Of a DNA stretch of 64,000 nucleotides, positions 35,301 through 42,793 are shown in pieces. Source of the stretch: Alkalihalobacillus sp. AL-G (GTDB lineage: Bacteria; Bacillota; Bacilli; Bacillales; Fictibacillaceae); contig NZ_CP094656.1 of assembly GCF_030643805.1 (NCBI RefSeq), positions 3,782,001 through 3,846,000 on the forward strand. Reading direction: 5' to 3'. The notes below the pieces were generated by a model. It ran no database searches. It was not told where the DNA came from and saw only the letters and a list, made by a program, of their open reading frames with translations. The first letter of the stretch is position 1. Each line of letters begins with the position of its first letter. The position numbers were made by a program, and so were the translations under genes.

Positions 35301-35597
35301 TGTGATTTCACCTGTAACCTGGATCTTCTGCCCTTCTTCTAAAACTGCTAGATTTTCGTTGAATGAAAAAACGTTGATTCCAGCTGTGCTGTCTTGTATG
35401 TATGCAGATAGATTGCTTCCGGTAAAGTCAGCAGTGACAATTCCTTCTACTGTAACGGTCTGCCCATCCATCGCTTTCGCATCTGAAATCGGGGTTACCG
35501 TGTTTTCTGCCTGGACGATTCCCACTGGCAACAGGGTTAAGAGCATAGCGAAAGTCGCCAGAAGACTTGTCCACCTTTTTAGCATAGGTTGGTACAT
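32301..35597 (-). CDS. yhcR: YhcR-like secreted multidomain nuclease/5'-nucleotidase
   Basis: A 1098-residue secreted enzyme. In order: a signal peptide (1-30); OB-fold YhcR-type domains (about 35-200, GQTVTVEGIVTADFTGSNLS); a staphylococcal-nuclease domain (about 230-370, SVVDGDTVHLTD, KVRMLSIDTPETNY); a metallophosphatase (about 430-700, LLGVNDLHGKID, LGNHEFDEG, AHNHVK); and a 5'-nucleotidase C domain (about 720-930, NALGNLIAEGMRW). B. subtilis YhcR degrades nucleic acids to nucleosides at the wall and carries a sortase signal. Here the C terminus ends in a helical region without an LPxTG-like motif or membrane tail, so it may be released. AGGAGG lies eight bases before the ATG. Confidence 0.9.
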   Translation of the reverse strand: MYQPMLKRWTSLLATFAMLLTLLPVGIVQAENTVTPISDAKAMDGQTVTVEGIVTADFTGSNLSAYIQDSTAGINVFSFNENLAVLEEGQKIQVTGEITSYRSLTEIEPTSITVLSEGNELPAAKSIELSTLFDDSGEAHEGSLVNVTGFIQSIPADEAGGGYNISFIDDSMQGVILRVEGSTGIDVSTLQEGKWYNVTAVVGQYNEYQLLPTEAGDFSLLADQPPAPAPKETYTATIESVVDGDTVHLTDPVIGTTKVRMLSIDTPETNYNGQSQGEHAVAAKEELQRLLPQGTEVTIEVGEEALDSYGRLLAHIHKGDMDVNEEMVRLGRAVPYFIYPNLEHFESYSSAAKEAIENGRGMWDPDNPIDELPYEFRFNSRGGPDKFVGDYFTKQYVAPEKWEDIPVKNRVFFFKEQDAIDAGYTAVDSGANDNIKVQLLGVNDLHGKIDVTDTIEGVKYGRMDYLAASLNEREATNPNTLTVHSGDMVGASSPVSALLQDEPTVEMMEAMGFDVGTLGNHEFDEGVDEMMRLINGGDHPEGTENYDGIDFPMVAANVEYKDTGELVLDPYTVLEIGGTKIGFIGIVTTETPSMVIPDGIQNVRFTDEAGAVNRFVPELREQGVEAIVVLAHEPGNQSGETATGEVADLATSINDAVDVIFAAHNHVKVNAVVDNKLIVQAWEYGKAFADVDLEIDPATNDIVKKSAEIVDVVQSGITPDAEITAILDKYLEMVGPKLTEVVGEAAIPLEGGYATKGLYGDNALGNLIAEGMRWEMDADFALMNGGGIRDNLDAGPITWGELYNIQPFGNTLVKLHVTGDDLRKVLNTQFHPWYGPDVSIAGFRYTWNEETNEVVSLYLPDGSEVQPDETYTVVVNNYMYPHGTDDYRLFELAENPVQGPNDLEATIHYIESFDEAIEIHPDARISSDYLAPNTTVAVDGNIGADVENEEDVTFTVEATDGEGIGIMKTEYRVNDGEWTKVEGNSFTLTEIGAYTVEVRSVDNNFNQEEVQTFIVVIVPTVDDLDEMLDEAVEDGAVTHHGIINALESKIRSAQNAPNERAEANKLNALQNFLNAQSGKKIDTTFASEMIITIDQILE

Positions 35598-35867
35598 AGA
35601 TAGAACCTCCTAGATTTGGTTTAAATTCTCTTTATTTCTTACTCTACTAGAATTTGTTTAATCTTGTATGAATTTCGTGAAAAGGTTCGGAAAAATCGTT
35701 CCAGCATACTATAAAAAGGTAGGACAACCGAGCCAAATGGCACAGTTTAACAGGAATGAGTAAATAGGCCTATAAAACTATTTAACGGTTTACAGAAATT
35801 TGATGTCGTTGTAAAATAATGTATGGATATAGAATTGCTGGGATGTCAGATCGATGGGGGCTTAGGA

Positions 35868-36053
35868 GTGACAAGTAAGAAAGATACAAATATTCAAGAA
35901 CACGAAGAAATCTACTCATTGCAACAACTTATGTATGAATATAGTAAGACGATCGATACATATTCCGATCCCACATTTGTGAGGATCAGCCAACTTTTAG
36001 ATAAAAAGCTCAATCAACTTCAAAAACATAACGGTCAAAAGTGCTTTGACTAA
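35868..36053 (+). CDS. Spo0E-like sporulation regulatory phosphatase
   Basis: A short helical protein of about 61 residues with the Spo0E-family core RISQLLDKKLNQLQK, a variant of the SQxLDxxI signature. Members dephosphorylate Spo0A~P and delay sporulation. A GTG with GGGGG seven bases upstream is the preferred start; an ATG 15 codons earlier (giving 76 residues) has no ribosome site. A terminator follows directly. Together with Rap-Phr and AbrB, this places three sporulation-timing functions in one window. Confidence 0.78.
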   Translation: MTSKKDTNIQEHEEIYSLQQLMYEYSKTIDTYSDPTFVRISQLLDKKLNQLQKHNGQKCFD

Positions 36054-36055
36054 GA

Positions 36056-36087
36056 GAGCTGCTCACATAGATGGGTGGCTTTTTTGT
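36056..36087 (+). terminator. Terminator of the Spo0E-like gene
   Basis: AGCTGCTC pairs with GGGTGGCT using several G-U pairs, followed by TTTTTTG. Confidence 0.6.
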
Positions 36088-36469
36088 TTGGGGTGAATTT
36101 AATAAAAGATTACAAATGTTAAAACTTGCACAAAATGAAGCTCGCGGGTACGTAAGAGGCGTTGTATTCCCTTTTTCTTTATTAGATGTTTGAGGGCACG
36201 AATGAGCCCATCATCTCAGTAAATCTCTCAAGGAAATCATAATAAAGTTGATTTGCTCTATACAAATCTTCATTATATCAATCTTTTCTGGAGTAGTTCG
36301 GTGGTTGCGGGATAATGCTTTTTCGCAGTAAAAGATTTCCCTCCCCTGCTCGGCTTCAGTTTTTCACAATCCAGCACTCCAGATGACCTTACTACATCCG
36401 CTTGACACAAAAAGTGGGCAAGTTCCCTTGGTCGGTTCATAGAATAATAATAGACAGGGGGAATGCAGC
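36088..36469. other. Intergenic stretch before the ZorA-like gene
   Basis: I see no gene or repeat. It must contain the promoter of the channel-protein operon; TTGACA occurs near its right end, but no good -10 is spaced from it. Confidence 0.4.
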
Positions 36470-38122
36470 TTGGACAATCTGACACTCATTGTAGTTGGGG
36501 TTATTGGGTTTATCACGATTTTCGGGATCATCGGCAACCTTCAAACCCGGATCAAGCTTGCCGATTGGTTGAAGGATTTGAAGCAAATGGATGCGTCTTC
36601 TCAAATCAGGCGGCCACAATGGATCGGTGACGCGATTGAGGATTATCGCAGCTACCATCTCGCAGGGGTTACAAATGTAAACAGTCCGGTATTAATTGAA
36701 AAACATTTAATGAAACAGCCGATTCGGATCCTTGGGATTTTCCGAGTCCCGACTGGTAACGTGATCCGTCTTTTGCACGGGCTCCCGTCGCTTTCAATCA
36801 TCGTCGGTGTGCTCGGAACATTCATCGGTCTCACACTCGCGATCATGGCGATGCAGGATACACTCGTCAGTATCGGCAATCAGCCCGGACAAACGACCTT
36901 GTCTGTTTCGTCGATCGTCACCGCGATATCAGAACCTTTTAAAGGGATGAGCATTGCGTTCTCCACAAGTATTGCTGGGATCGGCAGCTCACTTATCCTC
37001 GCAATCGTGCAATCCGGTTTTTTAACAGGGGGAACGTCGCTTAGTTACCTTCAGGATCGGCTTATAAGCGAGGCCGAGAGCTTTCTCGATCACGCTCTTC
37101 AGGAACAGCTCCAGAACGAAAAGCCAAAGGATTCGCTTGAGCGTCTTCTAGACCGACTCGTTTCAAAGGTTCAGGAAAGTTTTCAGCAAAGCATTGGTGA
37201 TTTTAGCGAAAAAATGGTCGACTTCACCTCTGGATTAGAGGAAGCTATGAACGATGTGAAAGGAATCCTCCATGCCCAGCGCGAGCATACCGAGCAATTC
37301 AAAAATAGTACGGACATCCTTGTGTCATTCGGGGATCGTTTTTCAGATACAATTACAAAACTAGAGTCGGTCCAGCATTCCGTTGATAAAGGACTCGCAA
37401 AGCTTGGCGAACATGTTTCTGGCTTTGAAAAACAATACAAACGGACAAGTGAGCAATTCGACCAAGGGCAAAAGCGGATGGAACAGGTGCTGCAGCGTTC
37501 GGACCGAACAATGGAGGAAGCACAAAAGAAAACCGAAGAGATTACACGCGCGCTCATTGCCGGTGTGGAACAGGTTCATCAACGCTCCGACCGTACTTTA
37601 GAGGAATCCCAAAGGAAAACGGAGGAACTCGGGCGGGGACTCATTACTGGCGTCGAACAGATCCTCTCCCGCTATGAAGGGAAACATGAAGATTTCGAAC
37701 GAAAAATGGCCCAGCAAAATGATGAATGGTTTTACAGATATCAGGATAAAACTGAGCAGTACGGGCGCGCATCAGAATCATTTTCCGGTTCTGTCCAGCA
37801 CCTTGAAAAAGCCTGGCACGACACGATTGAGACGTTCAAGCGAGATTTTATCGACCAGCTCGGATACATGTTTGAGCGTGAACGGCAATCGAAAAATGAC
37901 CACGGCGGTCGTGAACAAGAAATGCGTGAGCTTATCCGGGCACTCGATTCGGTCTATCAAAACCTTTCCCGCGATTTTAAGCAGACACATCAATATTTTG
38001 GTGATGTGTATCATGTTTTGCAAAGGCTTCTGGATGCGACGGTTCAATCAGCGAACATGCGCCATGACCGTGACCCCTATGAGCCACGTCGGATTACGAT
38101 TAATGACTCTTCCCCGCGGTGA
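36470..38122 (+). CDS. ZorA/MotA/TolQ/ExbB-type proton-channel protein with long coiled-coil tail
   Basis: A 550-residue membrane protein. One N-terminal helix (5-24) and two further helices (about 105-128 and 160-185) frame the MotA/ExbB-type region, with GVLGTFIGLTLAIMAM and KGMSIAFSTSIAGIGSS. From residue 200 on it is a long cytoplasmic coiled coil. Residues 342-370 and 371-399 are a tandem 29-residue repeat (QRSDRTMEEAQKKTEE, then QRSDRTLEESQRKTEE). This layout, with the MotB/OmpA partner next door, matches ZorA of Zorya defence systems. The start is a TTG with GGGGG nine bases upstream. A non-defence envelope role is also possible. Confidence 0.8.
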   Translation: MDNLTLIVVGVIGFITIFGIIGNLQTRIKLADWLKDLKQMDASSQIRRPQWIGDAIEDYRSYHLAGVTNVNSPVLIEKHLMKQPIRILGIFRVPTGNVIRLLHGLPSLSIIVGVLGTFIGLTLAIMAMQDTLVSIGNQPGQTTLSVSSIVTAISEPFKGMSIAFSTSIAGIGSSLILAIVQSGFLTGGTSLSYLQDRLISEAESFLDHALQEQLQNEKPKDSLERLLDRLVSKVQESFQQSIGDFSEKMVDFTSGLEEAMNDVKGILHAQREHTEQFKNSTDILVSFGDRFSDTITKLESVQHSVDKGLAKLGEHVSGFEKQYKRTSEQFDQGQKRMEQVLQRSDRTMEEAQKKTEEITRALIAGVEQVHQRSDRTLEESQRKTEELGRGLITGVEQILSRYEGKHEDFERKMAQQNDEWFYRYQDKTEQYGRASESFSGSVQHLEKAWHDTIETFKRDFIDQLGYMFERERQSKNDHGGREQEMRELIRALDSVYQNLSRDFKQTHQYFGDVYHVLQRLLDATVQSANMRHDRDPYEPRRITINDSSPR

Positions 38123-38823
38123 TGCCGATGCGAAGACGACGATGGGGTCAACAGGACGGCGAAGGACACAACTATTTTTGGCCTTCTTTTACCGATATGA
38201 TGGCAATGATGGTGCTTGTGATGCTTTTTATCGCGATCATAGCCTACGTTCAAAGCATCTACAACGCTTACGAGCAGACCGAGGTTCGAAACGAGCTTGC
38301 GAAAGTAGCGAACGTGAAGAAACATATATCGGATTTGATTGAAAAAAGGTTGGAAGAAAACGTCGGGAAGGATAAAATCATCCGCGGGCCGAACAATACG
38401 ATATCGGTTGAGGGGAGCATCCTATTTGATACCGGTAGTTCGGAAATCAGTGCCAACGGAAAAACAGTGCTACGCCATTTGGCTGACGCATTGACGGAGA
38501 TCATTGAGGAACAGGAGTTGAGCCAGTACCTGTATATCATTCTCGTTGAGGGTCATACCGACTCGGTTCCGTATGATAACTGGACACTCTCGACCGAACG
38601 GGCTGTCGCAGTTGTCAAATATATGGCGGAAGTGAATCCTAAATTCCAGGATGCCAAGTATGCCCAGTACATTGCGGCAACTGGATATTCCGAATACAAG
38701 CCGATCGCGAAAGGCACTTCACCGGAGGCGTTGCAAAAAAATCGACGCATCTCCTTCCAGATCATATTAGATGATGATAAGTGGCAGGACAAACTGAAGC
38801 ACATTATTAATGACTACAACTGA
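38122..38823 (+). CDS. ZorB/MotB-type protein with OmpA peptidoglycan-binding domain
   Basis: A 233-residue partner of the preceding channel protein. A basic N terminus precedes FWPSFTDMMAMMVLVML, the single membrane helix with the conserved proton-carrying Asp, a segment very like ZorB. The OmpA-like domain (about 90-230) has ILFDTGSSEISANGK, EGHTDSVPYDN and NRRISFQI, which bind peptidoglycan. The ATG overlaps the upstream stop (TGATG), so the two are coupled. No ZorC, ZorD helicase or ZorE nuclease follows; the next gene is abrB. Confidence 0.82.
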   Translation: MPMRRRRWGQQDGEGHNYFWPSFTDMMAMMVLVMLFIAIIAYVQSIYNAYEQTEVRNELAKVANVKKHISDLIEKRLEENVGKDKIIRGPNNTISVEGSILFDTGSSEISANGKTVLRHLADALTEIIEEQELSQYLYIILVEGHTDSVPYDNWTLSTERAVAVVKYMAEVNPKFQDAKYAQYIAATGYSEYKPIAKGTSPEALQKNRRISFQIILDDDKWQDKLKHIINDYN

Positions 38824-39115
38824 TCAATCGGTGAATTTCCATGTACATTATTACTGAGTTCATTCGATAATGGCAAAATATACCTTTAAAAATAAGACAA
38901 ATTTCTCAGTGTGGCACTCATCTTTCGCTTATATGCTTCGAATGGTATAAGCAAGGGGATACGACAAAATTTCCCCCGGCGATCGTATTAAAAAGGCTTT
39001 GTTGTACAAAATTGTCGAATGTTTAAGTGCATTTTTAGGATATAAATGCTTGTCGTTCTTTAGAAAGAAGAGTACTATTAAACTATTAAAATATTTTCCA
39101 TTATTGGAGGTTATT

Positions 39116-39400
39116 ATGAAGTCTACTGGTGTAGTTCGAAAAGTTGATGAGCTCGGAAGAATTGTTATTCCGAAAGAGTTGCGCAGAACGATGAATATCA
39201 ATGAGCGCGATCCGATGGAAATCTTTGTGGACGGTGAAAAGATTATCATCAAAAAATATGAATCTCGTATGTCGTGTGTGATCACAGGCGAGGTTTCGGA
39301 TCAAAACTTGAATTTGTTTGACGGAAAGCTTGTCCTAAGTCCAGAGGGTGCCGAAATGCTTGTGGATGAGTTGAAAAAGCAAGCCGTTCCGACGGCGTAA
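39116..39400 (+). CDS. abrB: AbrB-family transition-state regulator
   Basis: A 94-residue DNA-binding protein. The swapped-hairpin AbrB domain, MKSTGVVRKVDELGRIVIPK, is almost identical to B. subtilis AbrB and Abh, and the C-terminal half (DGKLVLSPEGAEMLVDELKK) is the AbrB oligomerisation part. GGAGG lies five bases before the ATG. AbrB represses post-exponential genes and is itself controlled by Spo0A. The choice between AbrB and Abh is uncertain: MSCVITGEVSDQNL is closer to AbrB. Confidence 0.88.
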   Translation: MKSTGVVRKVDELGRIVIPKELRRTMNINERDPMEIFVDGEKIIIKKYESRMSCVITGEVSDQNLNLFDGKLVLSPEGAEMLVDELKKQAVPTA

Positions 39401-39428
39401 CTTGTTAATAAAACGGTCAAGCAAAATT

Positions 39429-39460
39429 AAAGACTGTCGAATATATCGGCAGTCTTTCTT
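39429..39460 (+). terminator. Terminator of abrB
   Basis: AAAGACTGTCGA pairs over 12 positions (one G-U) with TCGGCAGTCTTT around ATATA; CTTAC follows. Confidence 0.8.
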
Positions 39461-39540
39461 ACGTCTGAGGGACGCTAATCCATCTCTTATGCTGTCCTCT
39501 TTTCTATAATGTGGTTATCCGACGCACTTAAATGCCTTTT

Positions 39541-39620
39541 AAGTTGCGAAATACTCCAACTTATGGATAATCATTTAACTTAGAGGGTGTTAAGTTGTGT
39601 TTTTTCCGATATATGGATAA
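39541..39620. repeat. Imperfect approximately 50-bp direct repeat
   Basis: AAGTTGCG...CTTATGGATAAT is repeated as AAGTTGTG...ATATGGATAATT about 50 bases on. An inverted partial match, TTATCCGACGCACTTAA, lies just upstream. It is intergenic, between abrB and pbpC. Confidence 0.45.
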
Positions 39621-39645
39621 TTACGCAACACCCCTCCTCACTATT

Positions 39646-39684
39646 AAAATGACCACAAGCCGCTCATTCGGCCTGTGGTCATTT
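39646..39684 (-). terminator. Terminator of the PBP gene
   Basis: AAAATGACCACA-A-GCCG pairs with CGGC-C-TGTGGTCATTTT. It lies 14 bases past the pbpC stop codon and is symmetrical enough to act both ways. Confidence 0.8.
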
Positions 39685-39697
39685 TATTTCTGTAATT

Positions 39698-41728
39698 TTA
39701 TTGCGAAAGCATTGCCTTAAACACGTTCTTTACTTTCGGAACCACGTAATGACTGCCGCCTTTGTCCTGAACGTTCTCAATCATCATTGAGATGAGAAGC
39801 TTCGGATCATTCGTGTTCCACGCAACAAACCACCCATTTTCTTTTCCTTTTTCCCCCTGCACGATCTTCAACTCAGCCGTCCCTGTTTTTCCAGCGAGCT
39901 GTAATCCCTCAACTTTTGGCTCGTATGCAGTGCCAATTGGGGTGTTGACAACGTCAGTCAGGTCCTTTGTAATCATTGAGGCAATCTCTTCACTGATGAC
40001 GTTTTCCTTCCATGGTTTTCCCGTTTCCTTCTCTTTGAACAGTACCGGTTTTAGCATCGTTCCCTTTGTGATGAACGGTGTGTATGTCAGTCCAAGATGT
40101 AATGCACTCATTTCAACCTTTCCTTGTCCATAGCCCGTATTAGCCAGCTGGATTTCACCTTCAAATCCGTTTTCCCCAGCGATTTGAGAAGGTGTGATCG
40201 GATAGCCGAAAGAGATTTCCTGTCCGAAGCCGAAGTCCTTTGCTTCTTTTAGAAATGTTTTTCCACCGATATCTAGAATCGACTGTGCGAAGTAAATGTT
40301 ATCCGACCTTACGAGCGCATCCCTCAAATTCACGGACGAATCGGCGGTACTGACACGTTTTACCGCATAATTCCCCCATGATGAATCCTTTTTCCAGGTG
40401 CTGCCCTCAATCGACCTTTCCTTTGCAGGGTCGATTGCTCCCGTTTCCAGTCCAATCGCTGCTGTTATCGGTTTAAACGTCGAGCCCGGTGCATACGTTT
40501 TGCTGAATCGGTTCGTAAGTGGCTTTCTCGTATCGTTCACCCACTCGTTGTACTGAGCAACGGAAACCCCATAGATAAATTGATTCGGGTCATAAGCTGG
40601 CGTGCTGACAAGGCCTTTTACTTCGCCTGTTGTGGGGTCGAATGCCGCTGCTGTTCCGGCATCCTCCCACATTTGATTGTAGATTGCTGCCTGTATAGAT
40701 GAATCGACCGTAAGCATTAAATCCTCGCCAGGAATTGGTTCATTTTCCGCTAGTGTTTTCTTGTTGTTTCCTTCTGGATCCTTGATGAAGATTTCTCCGC
40801 CATATTCACCTCGAAGCTTTTCTTCGTAAACGAGCTCTAAGCCTGCTCTTCCGACGATAGAATTCGCGGTATAGCTTTTATCCTTCCAGCTTTCCAGTTG
40901 TTTTTCCGTGATGGGTCCAAGGTACCCTGTCAAATGGGCGGCAGCAGGTCCTAATGGATACACGCGCCCTTGCTTTCGGACGAGCTTCGTGCCATTGAGC
41001 GCTTTTACCGTCTCCACTTTTTCATAATCAAGTGCAGACATACTTTTTAAAGGCACATAGGAGTTTGACTTCACCCATTCCTGATCAAGTGCGGCATTGA
41101 TTTCTTCGACGGGGAGATCGATCAGCTGTGAAAGCTCCTGCTTCATCTGTTCACGATCCGCCTGCATCCACTCTGGTACGAGCCCAACCTCGATCACTTC
41201 GCCGTTGATCGCAAGTCCTACACCATTAACGTCAAACATTTCACCACGTTCAGGTGCGATAGTGTCCGCCGAAATCGTGTCGCCTTCCTTCATGCCAGGA
41301 AAAATCATCGATGGGCTCCACGTCATCGCCCAACGACTTGTTTCCTCATCCGTTTTTTCAAAAATGAGCTTGGATTCATGGTTGATTTCAAGCGGTCCAG
41401 CAAGTGTGTCCATTTTTACACCAAACTCAAAGCTTACTATGTCTTCTTCCTTGTATTCTTTATCTTCTTCCGGCAGTTTATATGCGATGCTGAGGTTGCT
41501 CATTTCGATACCTTCGTATATTTGTGTGTAACGCTCAACGAATTTTTCTTTGTCTATTTGCTGTTGTGAGTCCTTTGACAACAGGCTATACATTTGATCA
41601 AAGTCCTGTTTTTCCCAGGCATCCATATAGTCTTTAAAGGTCGTTTCAGGCTTAGGTTGCTCCGAACAACCGGCTAAGATGAAAACCGTCATCAGGATGA
41701 TAGCTGCAAGTATTTTTCGACTTAACAT
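39698..41728 (-). CDS. pbpC: Class B penicillin-binding protein, PBP3/MecA-like lipoprotein
   Basis: A 676-residue transpeptidase that crosslinks peptidoglycan outside the membrane. The lipobox LAGC puts lipid on Cys21. Residues about 28-145 are the NTF2-like MecA_N domain (TFKDYMDAWEKQDFDQMYSL), then a dimerisation domain (about 155-320), then the transpeptidase with S416-TFK, S475-DN and K614-TGT. All catalytic motifs are intact. The layout and length match B. subtilis PbpC (PBP3), a low-affinity PBP, and staphylococcal PBP2a more distantly. It appears monocistronic. Confidence 0.92.
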   Translation of the reverse strand: MLSRKILAAIILMTVFILAGCSEQPKPETTFKDYMDAWEKQDFDQMYSLLSKDSQQQIDKEKFVERYTQIYEGIEMSNLSIAYKLPEEDKEYKEEDIVSFEFGVKMDTLAGPLEINHESKLIFEKTDEETSRWAMTWSPSMIFPGMKEGDTISADTIAPERGEMFDVNGVGLAINGEVIEVGLVPEWMQADREQMKQELSQLIDLPVEEINAALDQEWVKSNSYVPLKSMSALDYEKVETVKALNGTKLVRKQGRVYPLGPAAAHLTGYLGPITEKQLESWKDKSYTANSIVGRAGLELVYEEKLRGEYGGEIFIKDPEGNNKKTLAENEPIPGEDLMLTVDSSIQAAIYNQMWEDAGTAAAFDPTTGEVKGLVSTPAYDPNQFIYGVSVAQYNEWVNDTRKPLTNRFSKTYAPGSTFKPITAAIGLETGAIDPAKERSIEGSTWKKDSSWGNYAVKRVSTADSSVNLRDALVRSDNIYFAQSILDIGGKTFLKEAKDFGFGQEISFGYPITPSQIAGENGFEGEIQLANTGYGQGKVEMSALHLGLTYTPFITKGTMLKPVLFKEKETGKPWKENVISEEIASMITKDLTDVVNTPIGTAYEPKVEGLQLAGKTGTAELKIVQGEKGKENGWFVAWNTNDPKLLISMMIENVQDKGGSHYVVPKVKNVFKAMLSQ

Positions 41729-41943
41729 TATGGCCTCCTTGTATATAACGTTATGTTGGATCTTACATGAAAATCGACGAACAATCTTTTATATTTATGG
41801 TACCATAAAATCGAACTAATCAAATTTTTCCCGTCTTAAAAGCAGGGATTAAATACCCGCAGTATGTAAATAGACCCTCCTCTTATATTGACGATTATTC
41901 TAATGAAAGGTTTCCACTTTTGCATAAATGAGGTGTTTTGGTG

Positions 41944-42726
41944 ATGAATGATTTTAGATGGAAATATGTTTATGGGGTAATGTGGGACCATGAGGAAATA
42001 CCTGATAATGTTGAGGTGGTCGAACGTCCTGAAGTGTTGATGTATAAAACAGAAGGATCGACAAGCCTCTTTTCAAACAAGGTTGCAAGGGTTGACGTCG
42101 ATTCTGAACAGAAGCTGGCTGAGGTTTTGAAGGAGATAGAAGTATTTTTCGGGTCGAAGCCGTTTTCGTGGTGGATTGGCCCGGATTCCAGCCCTGGCGG
42201 ATTGGCGGGGATCGTTGAAAACCACGGCTATCAGCACCATGATACATATTTTGGTCTTGTAAAGTCGGTTGAGATGATGGACGATAATCTGGTTCCTTAT
42301 AAAATCAGGGTTGCGGAGAGTGAACAGGATGTGCGTGCCTTTGTTGACGTCAGTGCCTCGATTTGGAACTATGATGAGGCGACTCGGGAAACCATTGTAC
42401 AGCAGCGGATAGCGTATTTACGTAGCGAGGGGTGTCGCGGAGGAGTTCTAGTCGTATCGGATGGTGATCGCCCGATTGCTTACGCAGGGTATCGGTTCAG
42501 TTCTGATGGTGAAGCGATGTATCTCTCCGGAACTGGAGTGTTGGGAGAGTACCGGGGCCAAGGTATTTACCGGGCATTATTGAAAAAAAGAGTTGAGCTG
42601 GCGAGGGAACATGGATGCAAGTGGATTGCTACCCAAGCCAGGACAGGCACTTCGGAACCGATTTTACGCAGATCAGGATTCGAGGAAATCGGCGTATACA
42701 AGGTTTTCACCGTACAAGAACAGTAG
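41944..42726 (+). CDS. GNAT family N-acetyltransferase
   Basis: A 260-residue acetyltransferase-like protein. The C-terminal half (about 125-255) has the GNAT core: AYAGYRFSSDGEAMYLSGTG, then VLGEYRGQGIYRALLKKRVE, where RGQGIYRAL is the acetyl-CoA loop. The N-terminal half (WWIGPDSSPGGLAGIVENHG) resembles the lid seen in enlarged GNAT proteins. The substrate is unknown. The ATG is eight bases after GAGGTG; TTG and GTG codons just upstream are less well spaced. Confidence 0.85.
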   Translation: MNDFRWKYVYGVMWDHEEIPDNVEVVERPEVLMYKTEGSTSLFSNKVARVDVDSEQKLAEVLKEIEVFFGSKPFSWWIGPDSSPGGLAGIVENHGYQHHDTYFGLVKSVEMMDDNLVPYKIRVAESEQDVRAFVDVSASIWNYDEATRETIVQQRIAYLRSEGCRGGVLVVSDGDRPIAYAGYRFSSDGEAMYLSGTGVLGEYRGQGIYRALLKKRVELAREHGCKWIATQARTGTSEPILRRSGFEEIGVYKVFTVQEQ

Positions 42727-42738
42727 GTGATAAATAAC

Positions 42739-42777
42739 AAAGCAGAAGCTCCCGTTTCAACAGGAGCTTCTGCTTTT
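42739..42777. terminator. Bidirectional terminator between the GNAT and DUF5667 genes
   Basis: AAAGCAGAAGCTCC pairs perfectly with GGAGCTTCTGCTTT; T-rich sequence follows on the plus strand. It serves both convergent genes. Confidence 0.85.
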
Positions 42778-42793
42778 CTTAAATAATTTTTAA

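Noticed and set aside
36470-39400. Complete Zorya defence system
   Set aside because: Only the A and B components are present; the genes on either side are spo0E-like and abrB.
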